Part shown: piece by piece, positions 28,444 to 37,541 of the stretch
How positions within the stretch are numbered: position 1 is the stretch's first letter
How the letters are laid out: each line of letters opens with the position of its first letter
DNA from: GJ-E10 sp035625725
Lineage (GTDB): Bacteria > Pseudomonadota > Gammaproteobacteria > Burkholderiales > Burkholderiaceae_F
DNA length: 64,000 nucleotides
Assembly: GCA_035625725.1 (NCBI GenBank)
Contig: DASPPB010000044.1
Span: forward strand, 1-64,000
Direction: 5' to 3'
Position numbers and translations under genes: made by a program
The notes under the pieces: generated by a model
The model's input: only the letters and a program-made list of their open reading frames with translations
Database searches by the model: none
Told to the model about the DNA's origin: nothing

Positions 28444-30126
28444 CTAGCGGATCGAGAGCATCTCGCGGGCGTGCTGCTGGGACAGCGCGCTGACCTGTTC
28501 GCCACCGAGCATGCGCGCAATCTCGTGCACGCGCTCTTCGGCCGCCAGGAGCTCGGCGTGCGACACGGGGCGCCCGTCGGCCAGATGGGATTTGCGCACC
28601 GCGAAGTGCTCATCGCCAAAGCAGGCGACCTGCGGCAGGTGGGTGACGCAAAACACCTGCCGCGAGCGCCCGAGTTCCCGCAGCATTCGGCCCACGGTCG
28701 CAGCAACCTGGCCGCCGATTCCGGCGTCGACTTCGTCAAAGATCAGCGTGGGAACGAGATTGGCCGAGGCCGCGATCACGGAAATGGCCAGGCCGATCCG
28801 AGATAGTTCACCGCCGGAGGCGACCTTGGCCAGTGGCCGCGCGCTGGCTCCTTCGTGGGCACTGACCAGGAACTCGGCCTTCTCCAGGCCGCCCGCGCCC
28901 GGCTCCGCGGGCACCAGGCGCACGGCGAAGTGCCCGCCGGCCATTGCCAGCTCCTGCATGGCGCGGCTAACCTCCCGTCCCATGCTCTGGGCAGCACGTT
29001 GCCGGGCCGCCGAAAGGCCTTGGGCCACGCTCTGGTAATGAGCTGCCGCCCGCGCCTGGGCCGCTTGGAGTCGCTCGAGTTCCTCCGAGTCGGCCACGCT
29101 TTGGAGCTGCGTGCGCGCGCTTTGCAGCACTTCGGGCAATTGGGCGGGCGGGCAGCGCCATTTGCGGGCGGCTGCGTGCAGGGCGCCGATTCGGCTCTCG
29201 ACGTAGGCCATCCGCCCCTCGTCGGGTTCGCCGTCGGCCAGGTACAAATTCAATTCTCGGCAGGCTTCTTCCAACTCGATGTCGGCGTTGGTGAGCGCGC
29301 TCACTGCGGGGCGCAGCCGCGGGTCAAAGGAGCACAACGAGCTCAGGCGAGCCGCCGTCTTTGCCAGGCGCGGCTGCGCGGCCTCCTCGCCCTCGGCGAT
29401 GATCTCCAGCGCCGCGCGCGCGCCATCGATGAGTGCTGCGCCGTGCGCCAGGCGCTTTTGCTCGGCTTCGATGCGTTCCCATTCGCCGGCCTCGGGCGCG
29501 AGGCGCCCGAGTTCCTCCGCGATGTGCCGCAGCTGCTCGTTTTGCGCCGCCGATTGCTCGCGCGCGGCCTGGGCGCGCACGCGTGCGTCGGTGGCCTGGC
29601 GCAGCGCGGCGAAGGCATCGGCCACGTCGCGCGCCTGCTCCTTCAGGCGCCCGTGGGCGTCGAGCAGCTGCAGCTGCGCGGAGCTGCGCAAGAGCGACTG
29701 ATGCTCGTGCTGGCCGTGGACATCGAGCAGCAGTTCGCCCAGTTCGCGCAGCTGGGCGGCCGTTGCCGCACCACCGTTGACAAAGCAGCGGCTGCGTCCG
29801 GAGCGATCGAGCGTGCGGCGCACGAGCACCGTCACAGCGCTTTCGACGGGCTGCTGCGCGGCCTGCTCGGGCGCCTCGAGACCGGCTTGGGCAAGCCAGC
29901 CGTGCACCGTCGCACCGCCGCGAAACTCGGCGCTGACTTCAGCGCGCGCGCAATGCTCGCGCAGCATCTCGGGCTCGGCGCGCTCTCCCAAGACGAAGGC
30001 CAGGGCATCGATCAGGATGGATTTGCCTGTACCGGTTTCGCCTGTGAGCACGGTGAAGCCGACGCCGAATTCGAGCTCGAGGCTCTCGACGATCACGAAG
30101 TCGCGGATGGATAACGCGATTAGCAT
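28444..30126 (-). CDS. recN: DNA repair protein RecN
   Basis: SMC-like ATPase for double-strand break repair, 560 residues. Walker A is GETGTGKS (residues 29-36). The central region is a long Ala/Glu/Gln/Arg-rich coiled coil. The C-terminal head has KVASGGELSRIGLAI as signature and PTLIFDEVDAGIGG as Walker B, followed by VFCVTHLPQVA. The start at 30126 (MLIALSIRDFVIVE) is the family N-terminus; a start at 30159 would add an unlikely basic tail. It lies 48 bases downstream of nadK on the same strand. Confidence 0.97.
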   Translation of the reverse strand: MLIALSIRDFVIVESLELEFGVGFTVLTGETGTGKSILIDALAFVLGERAEPEMLREHCARAEVSAEFRGGATVHGWLAQAGLEAPEQAAQQPVESAVTVLVRRTLDRSGRSRCFVNGGAATAAQLRELGELLLDVHGQHEHQSLLRSSAQLQLLDAHGRLKEQARDVADAFAALRQATDARVRAQAAREQSAAQNEQLRHIAEELGRLAPEAGEWERIEAEQKRLAHGAALIDGARAALEIIAEGEEAAQPRLAKTAARLSSLCSFDPRLRPAVSALTNADIELEEACRELNLYLADGEPDEGRMAYVESRIGALHAAARKWRCPPAQLPEVLQSARTQLQSVADSEELERLQAAQARAAAHYQSVAQGLSAARQRAAQSMGREVSRAMQELAMAGGHFAVRLVPAEPGAGGLEKAEFLVSAHEGASARPLAKVASGGELSRIGLAISVIAASANLVPTLIFDEVDAGIGGQVAATVGRMLRELGRSRQVFCVTHLPQVACFGDEHFAVRKSHLADGRPVSHAELLAAEERVHEIARMLGGEQVSALSQQHAREMLSIR

Positions 30127-30174
30127 CGGGCGGCGCCACGGGGCCCACCGCGGGCGCACGGCCGACGGCGGACA

Positions 30175-31077
30175 TCAGGCGCGGCCATGATCTTCGCTCG
30201 ACATCACGTTCCAGTGCAGTTTCTGGCGCAGGGTCGCGAAATAGTTGTAGCCAGCCGGGTGCAAAAGCGTTACCACATGCGCGCTGCGCCGTACCCGCAC
30301 GATGTCGCCCGGGGTGAGCGTGGAGAAGGACTGCATGTCGAAAAACGCGCTGGCATCGCGCACCTCCGTAAGCTCGATTTCGATCTCCACGTTGTCCGGA
30401 AGCGTGATGGGTCGGTTCGAGAGCGTGTGGGGCGCAACCGGCACCAAGACGAAGCCGGCAAGCGACGGATGCAAGATCGGTCCGTTGGCCGACAGCGCAT
30501 AGGCCGTCGATCCGGTCGGCGTGGCCAAAATGACGCCATCGGCGCGCTGGTTGTACATGTTCTCGCCGTTGACCCGCACGGTGAACTCGACCATGCCGCC
30601 CGCGACCCCGTGGGAGATGACCACGTCGTTTAAGGCATGGGCGCGCAGCACCACCGTTGCGGCGTGCAGCACCTCGCCCTCGAGCAACGTGCGGCGGTCC
30701 GACTCGAACTTGCCGGCGAGCATCTGATCGAGCACCTCGGGCATCTGGTGCAGCGCGATGTCGGTGATAAAGCCGAGGCGTCCAAAATTGATTCCGATCA
30801 GCGGCACGTCGTACGCGGCCAGCTCCCGGGCAATGCTCAGCATCGTGCCGTCGCCGCCCAAAACGATTGCCACGTCGGCCCGGTTGCCGATTTCCGCCAG
30901 GCCGTGGCCGACTTGCTCGCCACCCAGCGCCCCAGCGCTTTCGGCATCGAGCAGGGTCTTTAAGCCGGCGCGCTCGACGATATGCAAAATCGCCTTGAGC
31001 GCCTGGTATAGCGCCGCGCGATTGCCCTCCCCCCGGGTCTTGGCGAAAACCGCTGCAGTGCGAAACGGCGTTCTCAT
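30175..31077 (-). CDS. nadK: NAD kinase
   Basis: Phosphorylates NAD to NADP in the cytoplasm. The 300-residue product has the ATP-NAD kinase motif GGDGT at residues 74-78, GRLGFITDI, the LNDVVISHG segment and DGVILATPTGSTAYALSANG with the glycine-rich conserved region. The start at 31077 (MRTPFRTAAVFAKT) is typical for Burkholderiales. It is divergent from hrcA across 186 bases and is followed by recN. Confidence 0.96.
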   Translation of the reverse strand: MRTPFRTAAVFAKTRGEGNRAALYQALKAILHIVERAGLKTLLDAESAGALGGEQVGHGLAEIGNRADVAIVLGGDGTMLSIARELAAYDVPLIGINFGRLGFITDIALHQMPEVLDQMLAGKFESDRRTLLEGEVLHAATVVLRAHALNDVVISHGVAGGMVEFTVRVNGENMYNQRADGVILATPTGSTAYALSANGPILHPSLAGFVLVPVAPHTLSNRPITLPDNVEIEIELTEVRDASAFFDMQSFSTLTPGDIVRVRRSAHVVTLLHPAGYNYFATLRQKLHWNVMSSEDHGRA

Positions 31078-31263
31078 CGCACCGATTATGCAAGAAATCA
31101 TCGCATCGGCCGCAATCCGGTGGGGAGGCTTGCGCGCGCCACCGGGTCGGGGCAAGGCGTGCCTGCCCGCCTGCGCAGTCGGGCACTGGAATTGCTTTGA
31201 TACGATCCCCATTTTCGGTATCGTCAGTGACATAGGAAACGGATATTCGCGTCCGGTTCGGAC

Positions 31264-32280
31264 ATGCTCGATAAGCGCTCGCGTCTTTTGCTCAAGACGC
31301 TGATCGAACGCTACATTGCCGAGGGGCAGCCGGTAGGCTCGCGCTCGCTTGCGCGCATTTCGGGCCTCGAGCTCTCGCCAGCGACCATCCGCAACGTGAT
31401 GGCCGACCTCGAGGAGCTGGGATTCGTGGTGAGCCCCCACACTTCGGCCGGGCGGGTGCCGACACCGCGGGGCTACCGTCTGTTTGTCGATTCCATGCTC
31501 ACGGTGCAGCCGCTCGAGGCCGAAGAAACCGAGTTGCTCCAGGGTCAGATGCAAATTGCCGAGCCGCAGCGCGCGATCCTTACGGCCGCGCAGCTGCTCT
31601 CGAATCTGTCGCATTTTGCTGGCGTGGTGTTCACGCCGCGACGCGCATCGACGTTCCGGCAAGTCGAGTTTCTGCGCCTGTCGGAGCGGCGCGTGCTGAT
31701 GATCGTGGTCGCCCCCGATGGCGACGTGCACAACCGCATTTTGCTCACCGATCGGCCTTACTCCCAGGCGCAGCTGATCGAGGCGGCCAACGCCCTGAAC
31801 CAGAATTTTGCAGGACTGAGCTTTGAGGAGGCGCGCGCGCGCCTGGAGCGCGATTTGCTGCAGTTACGCAGCGAAATCCTCGTCTTGATGAATGCCGCCG
31901 TGCGCGCCGGTGCGGAGGCCGTCGAGCTCTCGGACCCGGTCGTCATTTCGGGGGAACGCAACCTCTTTGGCGTGAGCGAACTCACCACGGACATGGACAA
32001 ACTGCGCGCACTGTTCGATTTGTTCGAGCACAAGGCGCGGCTCATCGGGCTGCTCGACGAGTCGAGCCGCTCGCAGGGCGTGCAGATCTACATTGGGGGA
32101 GAGTCGGAACTCGTCCCCCTCGACGAGATGAGCATGGTGGTAGCTCCCTACGAGGTCGACGGGCGGGTCGTAGGCACACTGGGGGTGATCGGGCCCACGC
32201 GCATGGCCTACGAGCGAGTCATTCCCATCGTCGACATCACGGCCAAGCTGCTCTCGAGCGCGCTATCGCGCGACGGCTGA
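31264..32280 (+). CDS. hrcA: Heat-inducible transcription repressor HrcA
   Basis: A 338-residue repressor that controls CIRCE-bearing heat-shock operons. The N-terminal winged helix is shown by LDKRSRLLLKTLIERYI, GQPVGSRSLAR and LSPATIRNVMADLEELGFV, then SPHTSAGRVPTPRGYR. The C-terminal GAF-like domain ends with VIGPTRMAYERVIPIVD. It starts the hrcA-hemH-grpE-dnaK-dnaJ series. I see no CIRCE dyad anywhere in the window, so its targets, probably groESL, are elsewhere, and the local genes look sigma-32 controlled. Confidence 0.96.
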   Translation: MLDKRSRLLLKTLIERYIAEGQPVGSRSLARISGLELSPATIRNVMADLEELGFVVSPHTSAGRVPTPRGYRLFVDSMLTVQPLEAEETELLQGQMQIAEPQRAILTAAQLLSNLSHFAGVVFTPRRASTFRQVEFLRLSERRVLMIVVAPDGDVHNRILLTDRPYSQAQLIEAANALNQNFAGLSFEEARARLERDLLQLRSEILVLMNAAVRAGAEAVELSDPVVISGERNLFGVSELTTDMDKLRALFDLFEHKARLIGLLDESSRSQGVQIYIGGESELVPLDEMSMVVAPYEVDGRVVGTLGVIGPTRMAYERVIPIVDITAKLLSSALSRDG

Positions 32281-32312
32281 GCGCCCGGGGCTTGCGCCAC
32301 ATCGAGTTGCCG

Positions 32313-33413
32313 ATGAAATTCCTTTCCCCCGCGGCGCACACGCACGGCGCGGTAGACCGCACGGCGGTCTTGCTGATCAACCTGGGTTCGCCGCGTGCAC
32401 CGACGGCGGCGGCCGTGGGCCGCTTCCTGGACGAATTTTTGCGCGACGCCCGGGTCGTGGAGATCCCGCGCCTTGCATGGCTGCCGCTGCTCAAGGCCGT
32501 CGTGCTGCCCACCCGGTCGAGCGCTTCGGCCAGGCGCTACGCCTCGGTGTGGACGCGGGAGGGATCGCCCCTCATCGCGCACTCCGAGCGCCAGCACCGG
32601 GCACTGATGGCGGAGCTCCAGCGACGCGGCCTGGACCTCGACGTGCATCTGGCAATGCGCTACGGCGAGCCGTCGATTGCGGCGGCGCTCGAGCGCATGC
32701 GCCGCGAGCAGGTGGCGCGACTTCTGGTGCTGCCGCTATACCCGCAGTATTCGGCGACGACCTCGGCCTCGGCCCTGGATGCCGTCTTGCAGGTCTTGCA
32801 GCGCACGAGAAACGTGCCCGAGCTGCGCTGGGTTCGCAGTTTTGCCGACGATCCCGGTTATATCGATGCCGTGCGCCGCTCGGTGCGCGCCTACTGGGAT
32901 GCCCATGGCCGTCCGCAAAAGCTGCTCATGAGTTTTCACGGGCTGCCGCGCCGCAACCTCGAATTGGGAGACCCCTACCACTGTGAATGCGCCAAGACCG
33001 CACGATTGCTCGCCGAGGCGCTGGGCATCGGGCGCGAGGAGTACGTGTTGAGCTTTCAGTCGCGCTTTGGGCGCGCCCGCTGGCTGGAGCCCTACACGGT
33101 CGACAGCCTGCGCGCGCTGGCGCGCGCGGGCACGGAGCGCGTGGACGTGGTCTGTCCCGGTTTTGTCGCCGACTGCCTGGAGACCCTCGAGGAAATCGCT
33201 CTCGAAGCCCGACGCGAGTTTTTGACCAGCGGCGGGCGTGAGTTTCACTACATTGGCTGCGTCAATGATGCGCCGCGGTTCATCGAGGCACTGGCCGACC
33301 TCATCGAGCAGCATCTGCAGGGCTGGCCCGTGCGCGTGCAAGAGCGCAGCGACCGCGAGGAGCGGGCGCGCGCCGCCGCGCAGCGCGCCCGGGCGCTCGG
33401 CGCGGTGCGCTGA
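32313..33413 (+). CDS. hemH: Ferrochelatase
   Basis: Inserts Fe2+ into protoporphyrin IX, the last step of haem synthesis. The 366-residue product shows TAVLLINLGSPRAPT, the substrate histidine in KLLMSFHGLPRRNLE, YHCECAKTARLLAEALG and FVADCLETLEEI. The ATG at 32313 is used; an in-frame TTG at 32292 is an alternative. It is 32 bases after hrcA in the same direction. Together with hemN at the window's left end it covers two late haem steps, though the two genes are not linked. Confidence 0.96.
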   Translation: MKFLSPAAHTHGAVDRTAVLLINLGSPRAPTAAAVGRFLDEFLRDARVVEIPRLAWLPLLKAVVLPTRSSASARRYASVWTREGSPLIAHSERQHRALMAELQRRGLDLDVHLAMRYGEPSIAAALERMRREQVARLLVLPLYPQYSATTSASALDAVLQVLQRTRNVPELRWVRSFADDPGYIDAVRRSVRAYWDAHGRPQKLLMSFHGLPRRNLELGDPYHCECAKTARLLAEALGIGREEYVLSFQSRFGRARWLEPYTVDSLRALARAGTERVDVVCPGFVADCLETLEEIALEARREFLTSGGREFHYIGCVNDAPRFIEALADLIEQHLQGWPVRVQERSDREERARAAAQRARALGAVR

Positions 33414-33460
33414 CCCGCGGCCTGCGCCGCGGCGTCTGCGGGGAGTTTTTCGGCCAACCC

Positions 33461-33488
33461 CTTGAAATGCGCCGATTCGCCCCAATCT
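33461..33488 (+). promoter_or_regulatory. Sigma-32 (heat-shock) promoter for grpE-dnaK-dnaJ
   Basis: CTTGAAA at 33461-33467 and CCCCAATCT at 33480-33488 are separated by 12 bases. This matches the RpoH consensus CTTGAAA and CCCCATNT with one mismatch and slightly short spacing. It lies 43 bases before the grpE start, just where a heat-shock promoter is expected. Confidence 0.75.
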
Positions 33489-33531
33489 GCCTCTGCGAAT
33501 CGAACAACTTGTTGATTTTATTGGAGGTTGC

Positions 33532-34095
33532 ATGGCGGCAGGGGAGTCGGAGGTCGCGTCGGGCGAGGCACTGCCTCGGGAGCGCGCGCCCGATACGGGG
33601 CAGGCGCAAGCTCAGACGCCCGTCGATGCGCTGGCGCAGGCGCAGCTCGAATTGCAGCGGGCGCAGGCCACGGCGCTCGAGAACCACGACCTGTACCTCC
33701 GTGCGCGGGCCGAAGCAGAAAACGTGCGGCGCCGATCGCAAGACGACGTGAGCAAGGCGCACAAGTACGCCATCGAGTCCTTCGCCGAAGCGCTCGTTCC
33801 GGTCTTCGACAGTCTGGAGAAGGCGCTGCAGGACGAAGGTTCCAATCCGGAGGCGCTGCGCGAGGGCGTGAAAATCACGCTGCGGCAGCTGCGAGCGGCC
33901 TTCGAGCGGGGACGTCTGACGGAAATCAATCCCGTGGGCGAGAAGTTTGACCCCCATCGGCACCAGGCAATTGCCACGGTGCCGGGCGACGGCACCGTGG
34001 CGGCGAACCATGTGGTCACGGTATTGCAAAAGGGCTGGATGATCGCCGACCGAGTTTTGCGGCCGGCGCTCGTTACCGTCGCTCAGAGCTCTTGA
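33532..34095 (+). CDS. grpE: Nucleotide exchange factor GrpE
   Basis: A 187-residue exchange factor that releases ADP from DnaK. An N-terminal acidic, disordered tail is followed by a long helix (RAQATALENHDLYLRARAEA) and then ENVRRRSQDDVSKAHKYAIE. The C-terminal beta wing has GEKFDPHRHQAIATVPGDG and VVTVLQKGWMIADRVLRPA. The ATG follows TTGGAGGTTGC, a strong ribosome binding site. It is preceded by a sigma-32-type promoter and followed by dnaK after 100 bases. Confidence 0.96.
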   Translation: MAAGESEVASGEALPRERAPDTGQAQAQTPVDALAQAQLELQRAQATALENHDLYLRARAEAENVRRRSQDDVSKAHKYAIESFAEALVPVFDSLEKALQDEGSNPEALREGVKITLRQLRAAFERGRLTEINPVGEKFDPHRHQAIATVPGDGTVAANHVVTVLQKGWMIADRVLRPALVTVAQSS

Positions 34096-34195
34096 AACCG
34101 ATCGAATTGGACGCACGTACAGCGGCAGGCAACAATCCCGAAACCCCGCAGTTGCAAATGGCAGCGCCGTAGGAGCGCACGAAAAGGAAACTCAG

Positions 34196-36139
34196 ATGGG
34201 CAAGATCATCGGCATCGACCTTGGCACGACCAACTCCTGTGTCGCCCTGATGGAGGGCGGCCACATCAAGGTCATTGAAAACGCCGAGGGCGCGCGCACA
34301 ACCCCCTCCATCGTCGCGTACATGGAGGACGGGGAGGTGCTCGTCGGCGCGCCGGCCAAGCGACAGGCGGTCACCAATCCGCGCAACACCCTGTATGCGG
34401 TCAAGCGACTCATCGGCCGGCGCTTTGACGAGAAGGAAGTGCAAAAAGACATCGGTCTGATGCCCTACAAAATCGTCAAGGCCGACAATAACGACGCTTG
34501 GGTGGAGGTGCGTGGCAAAAAGATCGCGCCCCCGCAAGTTTCGGCGGAAGTCCTGCGCAAGATGAAGAAGACGGCCGAGGACTACCTGGGCGAGACCGTC
34601 ACGGAGGCGGTGATCACCGTTCCGGCCTACTTCAACGATTCCCAACGGCAGGCCACCAAGGACGCCGGGCGCATTGCGGGCCTGGACGTCAAGCGCATCA
34701 TCAACGAGCCGACCGCGGCGGCGCTCGCATTTGGCCTCGACAAGAAGGGCGAGCGCGGCGACAGGAAGATCGCCGTCTACGACTTGGGCGGGGGCACGTT
34801 TGACATTTCCATCATCGAGATTGCCGACGTCGAGGGCGAAAAGCAATTCGAGGTTCTCTCGACCAATGGCGATACGTTCCTGGGCGGCGAGGATTTCGAC
34901 CAGCGCATCATCGACTACATCATCGGCGAATTCAAGAAGGAGCAAGGCGTCGACCTGTCGAAGGACGTGCTCGCGCTGCAGCGCCTGAAGGAGTCGGCGG
35001 AGAAGGCCAAGATCGAACTGTCTTCGAGCCAGCAGACCGAAATCAATCTGCCCTACATCACCGCCGATCAGAGCGGTCCGCGCCACCTGAACATGAAGCT
35101 CACGCGCGCCAAGCTCGAAGCGCTCGTGGAGGAGCTCATCGAGAAGACCATCGAACCGTGCCGCATCGCGATGCGCGACGCCAGCGTGTCGAATTCGCAG
35201 ATCAGCGACGTCATTTTGGTGGGCGGCATGACGCGCATGCCCAAGGTGCAAGAGAAGGTCCGCGAGTTCTTCGGGCGCGAACCGCGCAAGGACGTCAACC
35301 CCGATGAGGCGGTTGCCGTCGGCGCGGCGATCCAGGGCTCGGTGCTCTCCGGAGAGCGCAAGGACGTGTTGTTGCTCGACGTCACGCCGCTGTCGCTGGG
35401 CATCGAAACGCTGGGCGGCGTCATGACCAAGATGATCCAGAAAAACACCACGATCCCGACCAAGTTCTCCCAGGTGTTCTCGACGGCCGACGACAACCAG
35501 CCGGCGGTGACCATCAAGGTCTTTCAGGGCGAGCGGGAGATGGCTGCGGGCAACAAGCTGCTGGGCGAGTTCAATCTCGAAGGAATCCCGCCGGCGCCGC
35601 GCGGCATGCCCCAGATCGAGGTGTCGTTCGACATCGACGCCAACGGGATCTTGCACGTCGGAGCCAAGGACAAGGCCACGAGCAAGGAGAACAAGATCAC
35701 GATCAAGGCCAATTCCGGGTTGACCGAAGAGGAAATCAACCGGATGGTGAAGGACGCCGAAGCCAACAAGGCCGAGGACCACCGGCGCTTTGAGCTGGTG
35801 CAGACTCGCAACTCGGCCGAGGCCTCGCTGCACCAGGTGAGCAAAGCGCTCGCCGAACACGGCGCGAGTCTGGGCGATGCGGACAAAGCCAAGATCGAAG
35901 CGGCGATCAAGGATCTGCAAGACGCCCTCAAGGGCGAAGACAAGGCCGCGATCGAGGCCAAGGCCGCCGCGCTGCTGACCGCCTCGCAGCGGCTCGGGGA
36001 GAAGGTCTACGCCGATGCCCAGGCCCAAAGTGCCGCTGCCCAGGGCGCGGGGACGGGGCCAGCGACCGAGGAAAAGACCGCGCAAGCGGGCGCAGAAGAC
36101 GTTGTTGACGCCGATTTCAAGGAGGTCAAGCGCGGTTAG
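34196..36139 (+). CDS. dnaK: Molecular chaperone DnaK
   Basis: Hsp70 chaperone of 647 residues. Phosphate-binding motifs are IGIDLGTTNSCVALMEGG at the start and VYDLGGGTFDISIIEI near residue 195; NEPTAAALAFGLDKK and VGGMTRMPKVQEKVREFF are also present. The substrate-binding domain has QPAVTIKVFQGER and DIDANGILHVGAKDKAT. The C-terminal tail ends in AGAEDVVDADFKEVKRG, close to the usual EEVKD-type tail. It works with GrpE and DnaJ encoded on either side. Confidence 0.98.
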   Translation: MGKIIGIDLGTTNSCVALMEGGHIKVIENAEGARTTPSIVAYMEDGEVLVGAPAKRQAVTNPRNTLYAVKRLIGRRFDEKEVQKDIGLMPYKIVKADNNDAWVEVRGKKIAPPQVSAEVLRKMKKTAEDYLGETVTEAVITVPAYFNDSQRQATKDAGRIAGLDVKRIINEPTAAALAFGLDKKGERGDRKIAVYDLGGGTFDISIIEIADVEGEKQFEVLSTNGDTFLGGEDFDQRIIDYIIGEFKKEQGVDLSKDVLALQRLKESAEKAKIELSSSQQTEINLPYITADQSGPRHLNMKLTRAKLEALVEELIEKTIEPCRIAMRDASVSNSQISDVILVGGMTRMPKVQEKVREFFGREPRKDVNPDEAVAVGAAIQGSVLSGERKDVLLLDVTPLSLGIETLGGVMTKMIQKNTTIPTKFSQVFSTADDNQPAVTIKVFQGEREMAAGNKLLGEFNLEGIPPAPRGMPQIEVSFDIDANGILHVGAKDKATSKENKITIKANSGLTEEEINRMVKDAEANKAEDHRRFELVQTRNSAEASLHQVSKALAEHGASLGDADKAKIEAAIKDLQDALKGEDKAAIEAKAAALLTASQRLGEKVYADAQAQSAAAQGAGTGPATEEKTAQAGAEDVVDADFKEVKRG

Positions 36140-36170
36140 TTGCATCGCGGATCGCCTGCTCGGACCGGAG

Positions 36171-36194
36171 CGCGTGCGGGGGTTCCCGCGCGCG
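36171..36194 (+). terminator. Hairpin between dnaK and dnaJ (partial terminator)
   Basis: CGCGTGCGGG pairs with CCCGCGCGCG (ten pairs, one G-T) around a GGTT loop, followed after six bases by TTTT. It lies 31 bases after the dnaK stop in a 150-base gap. It may reduce read-through so that DnaJ is made in smaller amounts than DnaK. Confidence 0.4.
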
Positions 36195-36289
36195 CCCCGG
36201 TTTTGGCGCTGCAGCGCAGTGTGGCTGCCGACCGCTTTGCGCTGCCTTGCCCCAGACCCGTTGTGATTTGATCTTTCCGACGCTCTCTT

Positions 36290-37444
36290 ATGGCCAAGCG
36301 CGACTACTACGAAATCCTTGGCGTGGCGAGAAACGCCACGGAAGAGGAAATAAAGAAGTCCTATCGCAAGCTGGCGATGAAATACCATCCGGATCGAAAT
36401 CCGGACGACAAAGCCGCCGAAGAAAAATTCAAGGAGGCCAAAGAAGCCTACGAGATGCTCACCGATGCCCAAAAGCGCGCGGCCTATGATCGCTTCGGGC
36501 ATGCGGGCGTGGACCCCAACGCGGCGGCGGGCGCGGGGGCGGGCGGTTTTGCGGGGGCGGGCGGCTTTAACGGCGGCTTTGCCGAGGCCTTTGGCGACAT
36601 CTTCGGCGACATTTTTGGCGCCGCGGCGGGCGGTCGCGGCGGGCGCGGCAACGCGTTTCGGGGCGCCGATCTGCGCTACAACATGGAGATCTCGCTCGAG
36701 CAGGCGGCCCACGGCTTTGCCACCGATATCCGTGTGCCGGCCTGGGAGAGCTGCGAAGTCTGTAACGGCACGGGTGCCAAACCCGGGACCAAGCCCAAGA
36801 CGTGCGCAACCTGCGGCGGCTCGGGCGCCGTGCGCATGGCACAGGGTTTTTTCTCGATCCAGCAGACCTGCCCCACCTGCCACGGCAGCGGGCGCGTGAT
36901 CGCCCACCCGTGCCAGAGCTGTCACGGAGAGGGGCGCGTCAAACACAACAAGGTGCTCGAGGTCAACATTCCGGCCGGCATCGACGAAGGACAGCGCATC
37001 CGCCTTTCGGGCAAGGGCGAACCCGGCACCAACGGGGGGCCGCCGGGCGACCTGTACGTGGAGATCCGCATCACGCCGCACGAGGTGTTCCAGCGCGATG
37101 GCGATGACCTGCACTGCGAAGTGCCGATCTCCATTGCCACGGCGGTGCTGGGCGGCGACATCGACGTGGGCACGCTCAAAGAGAAGGTGAGCATCACCAT
37201 CCCCGAGGGCACCCAAAGCGGCAAGACCTTCCGTCTGCGCGGCAAGGGCGTCAAGGGCGTGCGCTCGAGCTACCCCGGCGACCTGTACTGTCATGTGCGC
37301 GTCGAGACGCCCGTGCGGCTCAACGACAAGCAAAAGCGGCTGCTGCGCGACTTCGACCAGTCGATCAAGGAGGGCGGCGCGAAGCATTCACCGCAGGCCA
37401 AATCCTTCGTGGACAAGATGAAGGGGTTTTTCGCGGCGGAGTAG
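36290..37444 (+). CDS. dnaJ: Molecular chaperone DnaJ
   Basis: Hsp40 co-chaperone of 384 residues that stimulates the DnaK ATPase. The J domain has HPD at residues 33-35. A Gly/Phe-rich linker (GAGAGGFAGAGGFNGGF) follows. The zinc domain contains four Cys repeats: CEVCNGTG, CATCGGSG, CPTCHGSG and CQSCHGEG. The C-terminal substrate-binding domains are complete (LRGKGVKGVRSSYPGDLYCH). The start at 36290 gives MAKRDYYEILGV. Confidence 0.98.
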   Translation: MAKRDYYEILGVARNATEEEIKKSYRKLAMKYHPDRNPDDKAAEEKFKEAKEAYEMLTDAQKRAAYDRFGHAGVDPNAAAGAGAGGFAGAGGFNGGFAEAFGDIFGDIFGAAAGGRGGRGNAFRGADLRYNMEISLEQAAHGFATDIRVPAWESCEVCNGTGAKPGTKPKTCATCGGSGAVRMAQGFFSIQQTCPTCHGSGRVIAHPCQSCHGEGRVKHNKVLEVNIPAGIDEGQRIRLSGKGEPGTNGGPPGDLYVEIRITPHEVFQRDGDDLHCEVPISIATAVLGGDIDVGTLKEKVSITIPEGTQSGKTFRLRGKGVKGVRSSYPGDLYCHVRVETPVRLNDKQKRLLRDFDQSIKEGGAKHSPQAKSFVDKMKGFFAAE

Positions 37445-37461
37445 TTCCCCCGAACGAAAGC

Positions 37462-37521
37462 CGTCCCTCGCGCGGAGGGATGCGCGCATTCGGGCGAGTT
37501 CGCAAGCCAGTGAGGCTTGCG
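37462..37521 (+). terminator. Two adjacent hairpins after dnaJ
   Basis: The first hairpin (37462-37482) pairs CGTCCCTC with GAGGGATG. It is itself enclosed by CCCGAA and TTCGGG. The second (37501-37521) pairs CGCAAGCC with GGCTTGCG perfectly around a five-base loop. No long T-run is present. Together they fill most of the 97-base gap and probably mark the end of the heat-shock transcript. Confidence 0.4.
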
Positions 37522-37541
37522 CTGTGCGGTAGCATGGGCCC

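Noticed and set aside
31078..31263. A CIRCE element before hrcA
   Set aside because: Only short imperfect repeats such as ATACGAT and TATCGT are seen; no TTAGCACTC-type dyad.
34091..34097. A second CTTGAAA at the end of grpE as a heat-shock promoter for dnaK
   Set aside because: No CCCCAT-like -10 lies at the right distance; the bases there read around CACGTAC.
34073..37387. A long minus-strand open frame across dnaK and dnaJ
   Set aside because: It is antisense to two fully conserved chaperone genes, rich in His, Arg, Leu and Gly as such shadows are, with no recognisable domain.
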